A stretch of 34,467 bases of DNA from Flavobacteriaceae bacterium (lineage in GTDB: Bacteria; Bacteroidota; Bacteroidia; Flavobacteriales; Flavobacteriaceae), in the NCBI GenBank assembly GCA_030625995.1, contig DAOUPU010000002.1, positions 1 through 34,467 of the forward strand, written 5' to 3'. Below are positions 25,088 through 34,467 of the stretch, one piece after another. A program made the translations under genes and the position numbers. Under the pieces are notes generated by a model. It was given only the letters and a program-made list of their open reading frames with translations. It had not been told where the DNA came from and searched no databases. The stretch's first letter is position 1. Every line of letters starts with the position of its first letter.

Positions 25088-27721
25088 ATGAATATTCCAA
25101 CTAAATACAATCCTAAAGCAGTTGAAGATAAATGGTATAGCTATTGGATGGAGAATAACTATTTCAATTCTGTTCCTGATGATAGAGAGCCATATACGAT
25201 TGTTATTCCACCACCAAATGTAACAGGGGTTTTGCATATGGGACATATGTTGAATAATACCATTCAGGATGTATTGGTCAGAAGAAAAAGAATGCAAGGA
25301 TTTAATGCATGTTGGGTGCCGGGCACGGACCATGCATCTATTGCCACTGAGGCGAAGGTCGTTGCTAAATTGAAGGAAGAAGGTATAAAGAAAACAGACA
25401 TAACTCGAGAAGAATTTTTAGATCATGCCTGGGATTGGACCCATAAGCACGGAGGAATTATATTAGAACAACTTAAGAAATTGGGTGCATCATGTGATTG
25501 GGGCCGTACAAAATTTACCATGGATGAGGAGATGTCAGAGTCCGTGTTAAAAACCTTTATAGACCTTTACGAAAAGGGATTGATATATCGTGGTTATCGT
25601 ATGGTAAATTGGGATCCCGAGGCAAAAACTACTTTAAGCGATGAAGAGGTGATCTTCGAGGAAAAAGCTGGGAATCTATACTATATAAATTACAAAATTG
25701 ATGGAAGTGAAGATGTCCTGACAATTGCCACGACAAGACCGGAAACGATACTTGGTGATTCAGCTATTTGCATCAATCCAAATGATGAACGATTTGCCCA
25801 TCTTAGAGGTAAAATGGCAATTGTACCTATTGTTAATAGAGTTATCCCGATTATTGAAGATGAATATGTCGATATTGAATTTGGAACAGGTTGTTTAAAA
25901 GTTACTCCGGCCCATGATCCAAACGATAAAGTTCTGGGAGAAAAACATAATTTGGAAGTTATAGATATTTTTAATGATGATGCCAGTTTAAATTCTCAAG
26001 GATTACATTATCAAGGTAAGGATCGATTTGTTGTTCGCGAGGAAATATCCGATGAATTAAAAAATATGGGTTCTTTGATAAAGATAGAACAATATATCCA
26101 TAAGGTAGGTACATCCGAACGGACCAAAGCGGTTATTGAACCTAAAATCTCGGCACAATGGTTCCTTAGCATGGAAGATCTGTCAAAACCGGCATTGGTA
26201 CATGTGATGAATGATGATGTTAAATTTTATCCTTCCAAAATCAAGAATTCCTACAGAAATTGGATGGAAAATATTAGAGATTGGAATATATCCAGACAAC
26301 TATGGTGGGGTCATCAGATTCCGGCATACTTCTATGGTGATGGAGTGAACGACTTTGTGGTAGCTAAAAATATAGAAGAAGCTTTGGAAAAAGCTATAAT
26401 AAAATCAAAGAATGAATTATTATCATTTGAAGATTTAAAGCAAGACGAGGACGTATTGGATACTTGGTTTTCTTCCTGGCTTTGGCCCATATCTGTTTTT
26501 AACGGCATTAATGATCCTGAAAATGACGATATAAAATATTACTATCCAACCAATGATTTAGTAACCGCTCCGGATATTATGTTTTTCTGGGTTGCAAGAA
26601 TGATCATTTCCGGATGTGAATATAGAGGAGAAGTTCCTTTTAAAAATGTTTATTACACGGGAATGGTAAGAGATAAACAAGGTCGTAAAATGTCGAAATC
26701 CTTGGGTAACTCACCAGATCCAATTGAACTTATTGAAAAGTATGGAGCAGATGGTGTAAGAGTAGGTATGCTGTTATGTTCACCCGCTGGAAATGATTTG
26801 CCTTTTGATGAGTCCCTTTGTGAGCAGGGTCGTAATTTTTCAAATAAGATATGGAATGGCTTTCGATTGGTAAATGGGTGGGAAGTTTCAGAAAAAATAG
26901 AACAACCGGTATCTTCAAAAATTGCGATAGAATGGTATAGATCTAAATTTCAAAGTGTTTTAAAAAGTGTTGAAGAATCGATGGATGAGTTCAGACTTAG
27001 TGAAGCACTAATGAGTATATACAAATTGATTTGGGATGATTTTTCATCTTGGTATTTGGAGATGGTAAAACCAGAATTCCAGAAACCAATAGATATGATA
27101 ACATTAAATGCTACCATTGATTTTTTTGAAGATAATATTAAAATGCTACACCCTTTTATGCCATTTATTACTGAAGAAATTTGGCAAATATTTAAAGAAA
27201 GAACTGCTGGCGAAGCACTGATAATATCAGATTACCCGAAACTGAGTGCATACGACAAAAGCTTATTGACTGATTTTGAAATTACAAAGGAAATTGTTTC
27301 GGCCATTAGAAATATGCGCAAAGAGAAAAATATTTCTTTTAAGGATGAAATAGGACTTTATGTGTTAGAAAAGGAAAGTTTAAATTCAAATTTTGATTCG
27401 GTAATACGAAAACTTTGTAATTTATCCGAACTCAACAAAGTAGATTCAAAAGTTGATAAGGCTCTGTCGTTCAGGGTGAATGCCAATGAATTTTTTATTC
27501 CGTTCTCTGATAATATTGATACAGAAAGCGAATTAAGAAAATTGGCTGACGAGCTTAATTATACGAAGGGTTTTTTAAAATCCGTACAGAAAAAATTGGC
27601 TAACGAGCGTTTTGTTAATAACGCACCGGAGCAAGTGATAAGTATCGAGCGTAAAAAAGAAGCGGATGCACTTACCAAGATCACTATGTTAGAAGAAAGT
27701 TTGGAAAGATTGAAGGTATGA
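25088..27721 (+). CDS. valS: Valine--tRNA ligase
   Basis: [21 protein letters not shown] (HIGH region), [12 protein letters not shown] (KMSKS), C-terminal coiled coil. Confidence 0.98.
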   Translation: MNIPTKYNPKAVEDKWYSYWMENNYFNSVPDDREPYTIVIPPPNVTGVLHMGHMLNNTIQDVLVRRKRMQGFNACWVPGTDHASIATEAKVVAKLKEEGIKKTDITREEFLDHAWDWTHKHGGIILEQLKKLGASCDWGRTKFTMDEEMSESVLKTFIDLYEKGLIYRGYRMVNWDPEAKTTLSDEEVIFEEKAGNLYYINYKIDGSEDVLTIATTRPETILGDSAICINPNDERFAHLRGKMAIVPIVNRVIPIIEDEYVDIEFGTGCLKVTPAHDPNDKVLGEKHNLEVIDIFNDDASLNSQGLHYQGKDRFVVREEISDELKNMGSLIKIEQYIHKVGTSERTKAVIEPKISAQWFLSMEDLSKPALVHVMNDDVKFYPSKIKNSYRNWMENIRDWNISRQLWWGHQIPAYFYGDGVNDFVVAKNIEEALEKAIIKSKNELLSFEDLKQDEDVLDTWFSSWLWPISVFNGINDPENDDIKYYYPTNDLVTAPDIMFFWVARMIISGCEYRGEVPFKNVYYTGMVRDKQGRKMSKSLGNSPDPIELIEKYGADGVRVGMLLCSPAGNDLPFDESLCEQGRNFSNKIWNGFRLVNGWEVSEKIEQPVSSKIAIEWYRSKFQSVLKSVEESMDEFRLSEALMSIYKLIWDDFSSWYLEMVKPEFQKPIDMITLNATIDFFEDNIKMLHPFMPFITEEIWQIFKERTAGEALIISDYPKLSAYDKSLLTDFEITKEIVSAIRNMRKEKNISFKDEIGLYVLEKESLNSNFDSVIRKLCNLSELNKVDSKVDKALSFRVNANEFFIPFSDNIDTESELRKLADELNYTKGFLKSVQKKLANERFVNNAPEQVISIERKKEADALTKITMLEESLERLKV

Positions 27722-27770
27722 AAAGATAAAGAACTCTACTCAGGATGGCTTTAGGTCAGCCGTGTTTAAT

Positions 27771-28187
27771 TTATTTTGTAGTATTACCTTTTAAAAAATC
27801 AGTAAAAACCTGATCTACGGGTTCCCATAATTCAATTTTATTACCTTCCGGGTCCAGGATATGAATGAACTTACCATAATCAAAAGCTTCAATTTCATCC
27901 ACGATTATAACCTCATTTTTTTTAAGTTCTTCTATCAGTTGAACTAAATTTTCAACCCTATAGTTGATCATGAACTCTTTTTTAGATGGTTCAAAATATT
28001 TAGTGTCCTTGTCAAATGGACTCCATTGTAAATAATTAATTTCTTCAGGATTATTCGCATTTCTAAATTCAAAGGGTGAACCATAAGCATCCACAACTAA
28101 GCCCAGATTTTCATGATACCATTTTTTTATTTTTTCAGGATCATCGCTTTTAAAAAATATACCACCAATGCCGGTTACTTTTTTCAT
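27771..28187 (-). CDS. VOC family (glyoxalase-like) protein
   Basis: GIGGIFFKSDDPEKIKKWYHENLGL... ILDPEGNKIELWEP. Confidence 0.92.
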   Translation of the reverse strand: MKKVTGIGGIFFKSDDPEKIKKWYHENLGLVVDAYGSPFEFRNANNPEEINYLQWSPFDKDTKYFEPSKKEFMINYRVENLVQLIEELKKNEVIIVDEIEAFDYGKFIHILDPEGNKIELWEPVDQVFTDFLKGNTTK

Positions 28188-28189
28188 CT

Positions 28190-28810
28190 CTATTCCTTTG
28201 AAACCACTTTAATTTGTGCATTAATAGCCACTTCATTCCAGGTTTTACTGATGCCATCTGCAGCTTTGTGTTTGTCGTTACAAACTACATTTAGAGACTC
28301 AATCGCAAATTGCGCTTGCCAGGTGTCAAGATCCATCGTTGCATTCACTTCGATCTCATCACCTTGAACTTCATAAGTAAATGGTAATTCGTTTGTTAGA
28401 CCATTCATAGTTAAACTAATCTTTCCCTTTCCATTTTCTTTAGCATAAAATTTTCCGGTTAGTTTTAAAGTATTCTTCATCACTCCAAAAAAGTATTCCT
28501 TTAATTTCCAGTCACGTATACTATCTTTACTAAAGATACTAGCAACAGGAATTTCGAATTCCAAGCCGTCTAGAACACCAATAACACTTGTTGATGCCAC
28601 TTTATTTATTATTTTAACTTCCTGAAAAACACCTTTTACGGGAATCTTATCCGTTGTCTTATACGCCGTCCAATTTAGAACAGTATTTTCAAGTTCGATA
28701 GAATAATTAAGACTTTCAGATTTACTTTGTGATGGCTCGGTTTTTTTCTCTTTACATGAAACTATAGTGATCATTAAGAATAATATAGAATAATAAAATG
28801 CATTTCTCAT
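28190..28810 (-). CDS. YceI family lipoprotein-like protein
   Basis: Signal with VSC lipobox; NTVLNWTAYKTTDKIPVKGVFQEV; GKISLTMNGLTNELPF. Confidence 0.88.
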   Translation of the reverse strand: MRNAFYYSILFLMITIVSCKEKKTEPSQSKSESLNYSIELENTVLNWTAYKTTDKIPVKGVFQEVKIINKVASTSVIGVLDGLEFEIPVASIFSKDSIRDWKLKEYFFGVMKNTLKLTGKFYAKENGKGKISLTMNGLTNELPFTYEVQGDEIEVNATMDLDTWQAQFAIESLNVVCNDKHKAADGISKTWNEVAINAQIKVVSKE

Positions 28811-28835
28811 AAGTCGTATTTATTAAAAATTATAG

Positions 28836-29105
28836 TTAAGTTATTTTTTCATTGGTATATTTTTCAACCAGCTCAATATATTTTTGTTTCGCTTCTTCGA
28901 TTGAAATGTTATTTATTTGAAACCAGGCATTTAATTTAAAGGCGTTTCTAACCTGGCTGTTACCTGAAGGATTTTCGAAGGAATCTTTGCTCGTGGCATG
29001 TTTGTAGTAGGCATAAAAACGCAACATTACATCGGATGGAAGCTTCTTGGTCATCGCAGATGCAATATCAAAAGCCTTGATAAATTTTCGATCTAATTCC
29101 GTCAT
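28836..29105 (-). CDS. Acyl-CoA-binding protein
   Basis: LPSDVMLRFYAYYKHATSKD...KLNAWFQINNISIEEAKQKYIELVEKY. Confidence 0.92.
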   Translation of the reverse strand: MTELDRKFIKAFDIASAMTKKLPSDVMLRFYAYYKHATSKDSFENPSGNSQVRNAFKLNAWFQINNISIEEAKQKYIELVEKYTNEKIT

Positions 29106-29107
29106 TA

Positions 29108-29758
29108 TTAACTACTCGCAATAATTGTTTCTCCTCCTTTAGTTTTTTGATGAAGTTCAACTTCAATTTTCATATCCAAAGGTACAAAAATATCTATTCG
29201 AGAACCAAACTTAATAAATCCGGCATCTGCACCTTGAATAACATTTTGCCCAACCTGCGCATAGTTAACAATTCTTCTGGCGACAGCGCCAGCGATTTGA
29301 CGATATAAAATTTCACCTATTTTTGGATTTTCAATAACAATGGTCGTACGTTCGTTTTCTTCAGATGATTTTGGATGCCAGGCTACCAAATATTTTCCCG
29401 GATGATACTTACAGTAATTTACTTTTCCACCAACAGGATATCTCGTAACATGGACATTTAAAGGCGACATAAATATGGATATTTGCCTTTTTTTGTTTTT
29501 AAAATATTCTTTTTCAATTACTTCTTCTATAACAACCACCTTGCCATCTGCAGGTGCGATAATATGATTATCGTTAATAGTAGTTTTTCTTCTTGGGTTT
29601 CTGAAAAATTGAATAATAAGAATGAATAAAATTACAAATAAGATCATCAGTCCTTTTTGCAACCAATAATTGAGAACGTAGTTATCGATTATAAAAATAG
29701 ATAACACTAATATTGCCGCAGCAAAAAATATAATTTTAAAACCTTCTTTATGAAACAT
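29108..29758 (-). CDS. psd: Phosphatidylserine decarboxylase family protein
   Basis: IIAPADGKVVVIEE, FMSPLNVHVTRYPVGG, GADAGFIKFGSRIDIFVP (GS processing site). Confidence 0.95.
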   Translation of the reverse strand: MFHKEGFKIIFFAAAILVLSIFIIDNYVLNYWLQKGLMILFVILFILIIQFFRNPRRKTTINDNHIIAPADGKVVVIEEVIEKEYFKNKKRQISIFMSPLNVHVTRYPVGGKVNYCKYHPGKYLVAWHPKSSEENERTTIVIENPKIGEILYRQIAGAVARRIVNYAQVGQNVIQGADAGFIKFGSRIDIFVPLDMKIEVELHQKTKGGETIIASS

Positions 29759-30580
29759 TTATGTCGTTAAGAATAAGTAAATATAAATGAATGGTACTGT
29801 AAATATAATACTATCCAATCGATCTAAAAAACCTCCATGTCCGGGTATAAAACTACTACTGTCTTTCACTCCCGCCTGACGTTTAAACATAGATTCAATT
29901 AAATCACCCAGTACCCCAAATACGCTTACAATGATTGCAATTGAGAACCATTGAATCGGTTGTACGCTGTCGCAATAAATGGATATAAAATAACCAGCGA
30001 TAAAAGTAAATATAAAGCCCCCTAGAAAACCTTCCACTGTCTTGTTTGGGGATACACGTTCAATTAATTTAGTTTTACCAAAATTTTTACCTATAATAAA
30101 AGCGAATATATCATTGCTCCAAATTAAAATAAATATGCCTATAATTATGGTACTGTCAAAAGATTTATCCATCGTAAAAAAGGGCAATTTCAATAGCAAA
30201 GAAAAAGGTATGATAAGATAGATTAATGACAGGAATATCCTGCCTAAATATTGAATAGCTATTTTTCTTGAAGAAATCAGAGCAGAAATAAAAGTAAAAA
30301 AAAGAAAAAATACCGTCACGGAAACGATTAATTTATGTGACATTTTCTCTTCAATTGCAATAATATTCTCATTGGATAAAATGGCTATTGAATAAAATGC
30401 AACCGCTAAAATATAGGGATAAAGACTTTTTAACTCAATTATTCTTAAAAATTCGTATAGGCAAAAAATTAAAAATACAAAGAACAAACCGTAAAAATAT
30501 ATTGGACCCAAAATTGAAGAAAAAACTATCGTGGCAACATATATTAAACCGAATAGAATTCGTTTAGTTAGATTGTTCAT
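29759..30580 (-). CDS. cdsA: Phosphatidate cytidylyltransferase
   Basis: SNDIFAFIIGKNFGKTKLIERVSPNKTVEGFLGG and HGGFLDRLDSI signature. Confidence 0.96.
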   Translation of the reverse strand: MNNLTKRILFGLIYVATIVFSSILGPIYFYGLFFVFLIFCLYEFLRIIELKSLYPYILAVAFYSIAILSNENIIAIEEKMSHKLIVSVTVFFLFFTFISALISSRKIAIQYLGRIFLSLIYLIIPFSLLLKLPFFTMDKSFDSTIIIGIFILIWSNDIFAFIIGKNFGKTKLIERVSPNKTVEGFLGGFIFTFIAGYFISIYCDSVQPIQWFSIAIIVSVFGVLGDLIESMFKRQAGVKDSSSFIPGHGGFLDRLDSIIFTVPFIYIYLFLTT

Positions 30581-30584
30581 AGAA

Positions 30585-31178
30585 TTATAAATCTTCTAAT
30601 AAAAGCAAATATAAGGTTTTCGAATTGGTATTCCCATAAGTCATAAAATCCGTTTCGGTTTTATTAGGAATAAAGTCCTTAACAGAACTTATAATGGTAG
30701 CTTCATTTTTTTTTGATCTATTTCTAATACCGGATATACCCTCGCGAGTATCTTGAACAAGTTGGCTCGTTCTTGCAAAAACTATAAAATTATGAGAAAA
30801 TTCATGCAGTTTTTTGTCATATAATTGTTTGGATGAAAACATGATACTGCCGTCATTGGCAATTAGCGACTCACAACAAGTAAAAAAAGGTAATTTAGAT
30901 TTTAGTTTCCCAGTCTTTTCAATATTAATTTCAGCGAGGATGTCAGACATTTTATCATCAAAACAAATCACTTCATCCCAATCATTTTCATGTAAGATAT
31001 GTGCTAAATTAGATTTAGTTTCTTTTAGATCAGTACAGTATAAAAATTTACCACCTTTATGGATAAATTTTTTCACAAACTTCTGGTCAATGGAAACATC
31101 ATCCTGTGGAATGGAGAAATCATTCTCTTCAGGTAAAATTTCAACCTTCTTTTTAAAAATTTTATTAAAAAAACTCAT
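30585..31178 (-). CDS. LUD domain (LutC/YkgG-like) protein
   Basis: TCCESLIANDGSIMFSSKQ, FARTSQLVQDTREGISGIRNRSKKNEATII; start MSFFNKIFKKK. Confidence 0.8.
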   Translation of the reverse strand: MSFFNKIFKKKVEILPEENDFSIPQDDVSIDQKFVKKFIHKGGKFLYCTDLKETKSNLAHILHENDWDEVICFDDKMSDILAEINIEKTGKLKSKLPFFTCCESLIANDGSIMFSSKQLYDKKLHEFSHNFIVFARTSQLVQDTREGISGIRNRSKKNEATIISSVKDFIPNKTETDFMTYGNTNSKTLYLLLLEDL

Positions 31179-31217
31179 AATCAAAATGTATTGTTCAAAT
31201 GTACAAAAACACTTTAA

Positions 31218-33236
31218 TTATTTAGACGAATCTTTAGGAATTTCATCTTTTAAATTTTCTTTTTTCTTAACTGTTTTACTTTTTTTATTTACCTCCTCTA
31301 CGACGTGAGAATTGAAAGGTCTTTCTCCAAAAATATTTTTTAGATCTTTTTCAAAAATAACTTCCTTCTCAATTAAGATATTTGCCAATTCTGTTAGTTT
31401 TGTTTTGTTTTTTTTCAAAATATCGATCGCACGTTCATATTGTGATTTTATAATTTTTGAAATTTCTTCATCAATAATTTGAGCTGTCTTTTCACTATAA
31501 GGTTTAGTAAAGGTATAATCACTTTGACCACTCGAGTCATAATAGGTGATATTTCCAATTTTATCACTCAAACCATAAACACTAACAATAGCTCGGGCCT
31601 GACGAGTTACCTTCTCTAGATCATTTAATGCACCGGTTGATATTCTGTCGAACATTACCTTTTCGGCTGCTCTACCTCCTAGGGTAGCACACATCTCATC
31701 AAGCATTTGTTCAGTTTCAACAATTTGACGTTCCTCCGGCAAGTACCAAGCCGCACCTAATGATTTTCCCCTGGGAACTATGGTTACTTTTACCAATGGT
31801 GCCGCATGCTCTAACATCCAGCTAACAGTAGCATGACCTGCTTCGTGATAGGCAATGGTTTTTCTTTCTTTATCAGAAATTATCTTATTTTTCTTCTCTA
31901 ATCAACCAACAATTCTGTCAACTGCCGCTAAAAAGTCGACATGATGTACACTTTTTTTGCTGGTACGAGCTGCAACGAGTGCTGCTTCATTACAAACATT
32001 GGCAATATCAGCCCCGGAGAACCCCGGTGTTTGTTTTGACAAAAAATCAATATCTACATCTTTTGCAAGTTTGAGTGGTTTGATATGAACTTCAAATATT
32101 GCTTTTCTTTCATTTCTATCTGGAAGATCCACATAGATTTGACGGTCGAATCTTCCGGCACGCATCAATGCTTTATCCAATACATCCGCACGATTTGTAG
32201 CTGCAATAACTATAACATTAACATCAGTTCCAAAACCATCCATTTCAGTAAGTAGTTGGTTTAAAGTATTTTCTCTTTCGTCATTACCTCCGGTAATATT
32301 ATTTCTTCCTCTGGATCGTCCTATGGCATCAATTTCATCAATAAAGATGATGGAAGGAGATTTTTGAGCTGCTTGTTTAAAGAGGTCCCTAACTCTGGAA
32401 GCCCCAACTCCAACAAACATTTCAACGAAATCAGATCCTGAAAGCGAAAAGAATGGTACTTCTGCTTCCCCTGCAACAGCCTTTGCTAGCAAAGTTTTAC
32501 CCGTTCCAGGAGGTCCAACTAATATTGCCCCTTTTGGAATTTTACCTCCTAAAGCAGTATATTTATCCGGATTCTTTAAAAAATCTACAATTTCCTGCAC
32601 TTCTTCTTTGGCTCCTTCTAAGCCTGCCACATCTTTAAATGATGTCTTTACTTTGGTATTTTGATCAAATATTTTAGCCTTGGATTTTCCAATATTAAAT
32701 ATTTGCCCACCAGCACCGCCACCACCGCCTCCAGACATACGACGCATAAAGAACACCCATAAAGCAATGATGAAAATAAATGGCAACCATACCAAAAAGG
32801 AATCTAAAAAGCTGGTTCTCGTTACATTGTCCTTATCAAAATCTAATGAAAATTCAGCTTTTGATTTTTTTAATTCAGACTCGAAATTTTGTAAATCCCC
32901 AAAATCATATACATACATTGGTGAAGCAGGATTAAAAAAAGAAGAGTTCTTTCGCGTTTTATGAACATCTCTATCTAATGCTTCCGGTTTAATGTATAAT
33001 TGTGCAATATCACTATTAACAATAACAATTTTTTCAATATCGTTGTTGTTTAAGATAGATTCAAATTCATTTTCTGTTAATTTACTGGAAGATATATCGG
33101 AATTACCTAATAACTGGTATCCAATTAGTAGTGCGAAAATAATACCGTAGATCCAGTAAAAATTAAACTTAAAATTAAACTGTTTTAACGGATTATTATT
33201 TTTGTCCTTATTGTCGGTGTTCTCTTTTTTCATCAA
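31218..33236 (-). pseudogene. ftsH: ATP-dependent zinc metalloprotease FtsH, interrupted by an in-frame TGA at 31902-31904 (possible nonsense mutation, sequencing error or recoding); otherwise full-length
   Basis: ORFs 31902-33236 (TM + [35 protein letters not shown]) and 31218-31817 lie in the same frame; manual reading through the stop gives [41 protein letters not shown]. Confidence 0.9.
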
Positions 33237-33255
33237 TTTGTTTAAAAATTATTGC

Positions 33256-33627
33256 TTAATAAGCATTTTCAATGTTTGTAATTTTGGCATCTCCCCAAAG
33301 TCCTTCTAAATTATAAAATTCACGAACCTGTTTTTGAAAAACATGCACAACTACATTTACATAATCAATTAATATCCATTCGGCATTAGATTCACCCTCA
33401 ACATGCCACGGTTTGTCTTTGAGGGTCTTACTGACTTTTTTCTGAATGGAACCTGAAATTGCACTTACCTGTGTATTTGAATTTCCTTCACAAATAACAA
33501 AATAATCACAAACAGTATTTTCAATTTCTCTTAAATCAAGGATAGTTGTATTTTCACCTTTTACATCTTCAATTCCCATGATCACTTCGGTGATTAATTG
33601 ATCTGTGTTTACAGTTTTTATTGTCAT
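33256..33627 (-). CDS. rsfS: Ribosome silencing factor
   Basis: TTILDLREIENTVCDYFVICEGNSNTQVSAI... KPWHVEGESNAEWILIDYVNVVVHVF. Confidence 0.96.
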   Translation of the reverse strand: MTIKTVNTDQLITEVIMGIEDVKGENTTILDLREIENTVCDYFVICEGNSNTQVSAISGSIQKKVSKTLKDKPWHVEGESNAEWILIDYVNVVVHVFQKQVREFYNLEGLWGDAKITNIENAY

Positions 33628-33701
33628 TAATTTTATTAAATATTTCTTGCAAATGTATCACATTTTTATCATTTTAGATGTTCAATACTTGCAATATTCA
33701 T

Positions 33702-34433
33702 ATGTATTTAGTCAAACTTGATGCCACAACTTCCACTAACTCTTATCTAAGAGATCTGCTAAAAAAGGTTGATACTCCTGATTGGACGGTTGTAACAGCG
33801 GAATTTCAATCTCTTGGCAGAGGTCTTTCTAAATCGAACTGGGTATCAGAAGAAGGTAAGAATCTCTTGTGTAGTATTTTAATTAGGTTTGATGATCTAA
33901 AAATAGTCAATAGTTTTTACATGAGTTGTGCAATTTCAATAGGTGTTTATAATGCTTTAAATAAATATAATTTACCTTTTTTAAGCGTAAAATGGCCGAA
34001 CGACATTATGTCAGGGTCTCGTAAATTAGGAGGAATTCTAATCGAGAACAGTTTGAAGAATGAACATATATATCAAAGTATTGTCGGGTTGGGGTTAAAT
34101 GTTAATCAGGAATTTTTCCCGGACTATTTACCTGATGCAATATCAATGAAACAGATTAAAAAAAAGGAGTTTGATAGAGGTGAAGTACTAAAGAATATAG
34201 TAAATTCTATAAAGGAAACCATAGGTCTGTTAAAAACTAATGAATTTGATGTTTTACACAAGGAATACGAGAACAGATTGTTTAAAAATGGAAAGGTTCA
34301 AATGTTCGAAGATAAATACAAAAAACAATTTTTAGGTAAAATTGTAGGAGTTCACAGCAACGGAATGTTAAAAATCGAAAATGAGGAAAATTCAATAAAA
34401 CACTATGATCACAAACAAATTAAGTTTTTATAA
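33702..34433 (+). CDS. birA: Biotin--[acetyl-CoA-carboxylase] ligase (no N-terminal HTH; track start 33678)
   Basis: DATTSTNSYL, EFQSLGRGLSKSNWVSEEGKNL, LSVKWPNDIMSGSRKLGGILIE. Confidence 0.95.
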   Translation: MYLVKLDATTSTNSYLRDLLKKVDTPDWTVVTAEFQSLGRGLSKSNWVSEEGKNLLCSILIRFDDLKIVNSFYMSCAISIGVYNALNKYNLPFLSVKWPNDIMSGSRKLGGILIENSLKNEHIYQSIVGLGLNVNQEFFPDYLPDAISMKQIKKKEFDRGEVLKNIVNSIKETIGLLKTNEFDVLHKEYENRLFKNGKVQMFEDKYKKQFLGKIVGVHSNGMLKIENEENSIKHYDHKQIKFL

Positions 34434-34467
34434 TCTTATTTTGCTCCAATATTCTTTATTAAAGTAT

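Noticed and set aside
27721-27771. Possible hairpin GGCTTTAGGTCAGCC between valS and the VOC gene
   Set aside because: Only a 4-bp stem and no T-tract; not supported as a terminator.
30814-31308. 164-aa ORF antisense to the LUD gene and ftsH 3' end
   Set aside because: Shadow ORF with low-complexity hydrophobic composition.
31218-33236. Genome-wide UGA=Gly recoding (genetic code 25) suggested by the ftsH TGA
   Set aside because: Other genes in the window end with TGA in proper context (e.g. 1895), and the gene content is ordinary Bacteroidota.

Overview
This is a gene-dense, AT-rich Bacteroidota (Flavobacteriia-like) chromosomal segment, mostly housekeeping genes. From left to right it carries: an AraC-type HTH fragment and a META-domain protein; a redox cluster (Prx6-like, AhpC-like 2-Cys Prx, thioredoxin, small DUF protein, Tpx); dgkA, ftsK, a LolA-like gene, lptF/G, ribB with a RibA-like tail, lpxK, punA and lipA; an Nramp transporter, ECF sigma factor, GT2, Ate1/GNAT-like protein, EF-G-like paralog, murB and aminotransferase; a YtxH/holin-like trio; an aspartyl protease with PDZ, a DUF1573 protein and valS; VOC, YceI, ACBP, psd, cdsA and LUD genes; ftsH, rsfS and birA. 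I saw no rRNA, tRNA, CRISPR array or transposase. The most unusual locus is the punA-lipA intergenic region (about 12.01-12.33 kb). It holds two tandem, diverged copies of an apparently independent minus-strand small RNA unit. Each copy has a sigma-54-like -24/-12 promoter (TTGGCACG-N4-TTGT), a near-palindromic 15-mer at identical spacing upstream, a conserved transcript of about 86-88 nt, and an intrinsic terminator whose stem differs between copies by a compensatory C-G to U-A change plus a change tolerated only as G-U on the minus-strand RNA. The second notable locus is ftsH, which is interrupted by one in-frame TGA at a position that reads Gly in typical FtsH, just before the HEAGH protease motif, with the frame otherwise intact. 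Other observations are an EF-G paralog lacking the catalytic His, a RibB with a degenerate GTP cyclohydrolase II domain, and long inverted repeats flanking the peroxiredoxin genes. All calls were made by eye without database searches.
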